Origin: Bacteroidota bacterium
GTDB taxonomy: Bacteria; Bacteroidota; Bacteroidia; Bacteroidales; P3
Assembly (NCBI GenBank): GCA_017860255.1
Contig: JAFNAR010000025.1
Coordinates: forward strand, 1-37,538
Direction: 5' to 3'
Length of the DNA: 37,538 nt
Shown one piece after another: positions 37,441 to 37,538 of this stretch; within the stretch, counting starts at the first letter, position 1, and each line of letters starts with the position of its first letter. A program made the translations under genes and the position numbers. The notes under the pieces are model-generated. The model made no database searches. It was not told the origin of the DNA and saw only the letters and a list, made by a program, of their open reading frames with translations.

Positions 37441-37538
37441 TGACTTGTCCTGAAAAAAGTTGACACAAAAACCCAAATCAACATGGACAAAAATTTAAGA
37501 AAAGAACCCATTACCGATGCATTTCGCTACAAAGTAGT
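37441..37538 (+). mobile_element. Left end of an IS3-family insertion sequence
   Basis: A terminal-repeat-like segment begins TGACTTGTCC at 37441 and ends GTTGACA at 37465. It matches the right-end segment at 74-98 imperfectly: shared TGA start, a run of A's, then GTTG(G)ACA. An OrfA start codon follows at 37483. The element is cut by the window edge. Confidence 0.75.
37483..37538 (+). CDS. IS3-family transposase OrfA, N-terminal fragment
   Basis: The first 18 full codons read MDKNLRKEPITDAFRYKV. This resembles the start of Bacteroidota IS3-type OrfA proteins, in which FRYKVV leads into the helix-turn-helix. The rest lies beyond the window. The assignment rests on a short stretch plus the terminal repeat just upstream. 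Confidence 0.6.
   Translation, partial: MDKNLRKEPITDAFRYKV

Overview
The window comes from a low-GC, probably anaerobic member of the Bacteroidota, most likely Bacteroidales-like. Three things support this. Nearly every transcription unit starts at the phylum's own promoter type (TTTG or TTG, about 20 nt, then TAnnTTTG). A giant secreted protein ends in a type IX secretion (T9SS) sorting domain. The ribosomal proteins have Bacteroidota-style features: an N-terminally extended L22, a long acidic/basic tail on L17, and Cys-poor S14, L36 and S4. A rubredoxin gene fits an anaerobic or microaerobic life.

Layout. 1-98 is the right end of an IS3-family element and 37441-37538 the left end of one. 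Both stretches are exactly 98 nt, which suggests the sequence ends where an assembler ran into one multicopy IS. 144-311 (minus) is rubredoxin. 312-718 is an intergenic region with divergent promoters and a possible small RNA. 719-18803 is one block of 33 co-directional genes, a fused str-S10-spc-alpha cluster from rpsL to rplQ with fusA, secY, map, infA and rpoA, closed by a strong terminator. 18804-19496 is AT-rich spacer with a 22-bp inverted repeat. 19497-27146 encodes a 2549-residue secreted adhesin-like protein built from eight cleaved-adhesin/choice-of-anchor J-like modules alternating with Fn3-like modules. 27147-27690 holds a terminator, a three-copy 22-nt-period repeat and the enolase promoter. 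Then come eno, rpsA, a GWxTD-family secreted protein and a GT2 glycosyltransferase on the plus strand. These converge on a minus-strand operon (MBL/beta-CASP nuclease, thioredoxin-fold protein, aroQ), followed by a minus-strand MATE transporter.

How it fits together. Most of the window is core growth machinery: ribosome, EF-G, IF-1, RNA polymerase alpha, SecY, methionine aminopeptidase, S1 and enolase. The rpsL and rpsA promoters share an extended motif, suggesting co-regulation. The accessory interest lies in three places. The giant T9SS protein shows a higher-order repeat of about 827 residues (module order A-B-C-A-B-C-A). The regulatory DNA carries a palindromic 11-mer array, structured leaders and intercistronic hairpins. 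Two genes in the spc region (rplE, rplF) have strong Shine-Dalgarno sequences, unusual for this phylum. I found no CRISPR array, rRNA, tRNA or clear defence system, and nothing I would call a wholly new system.
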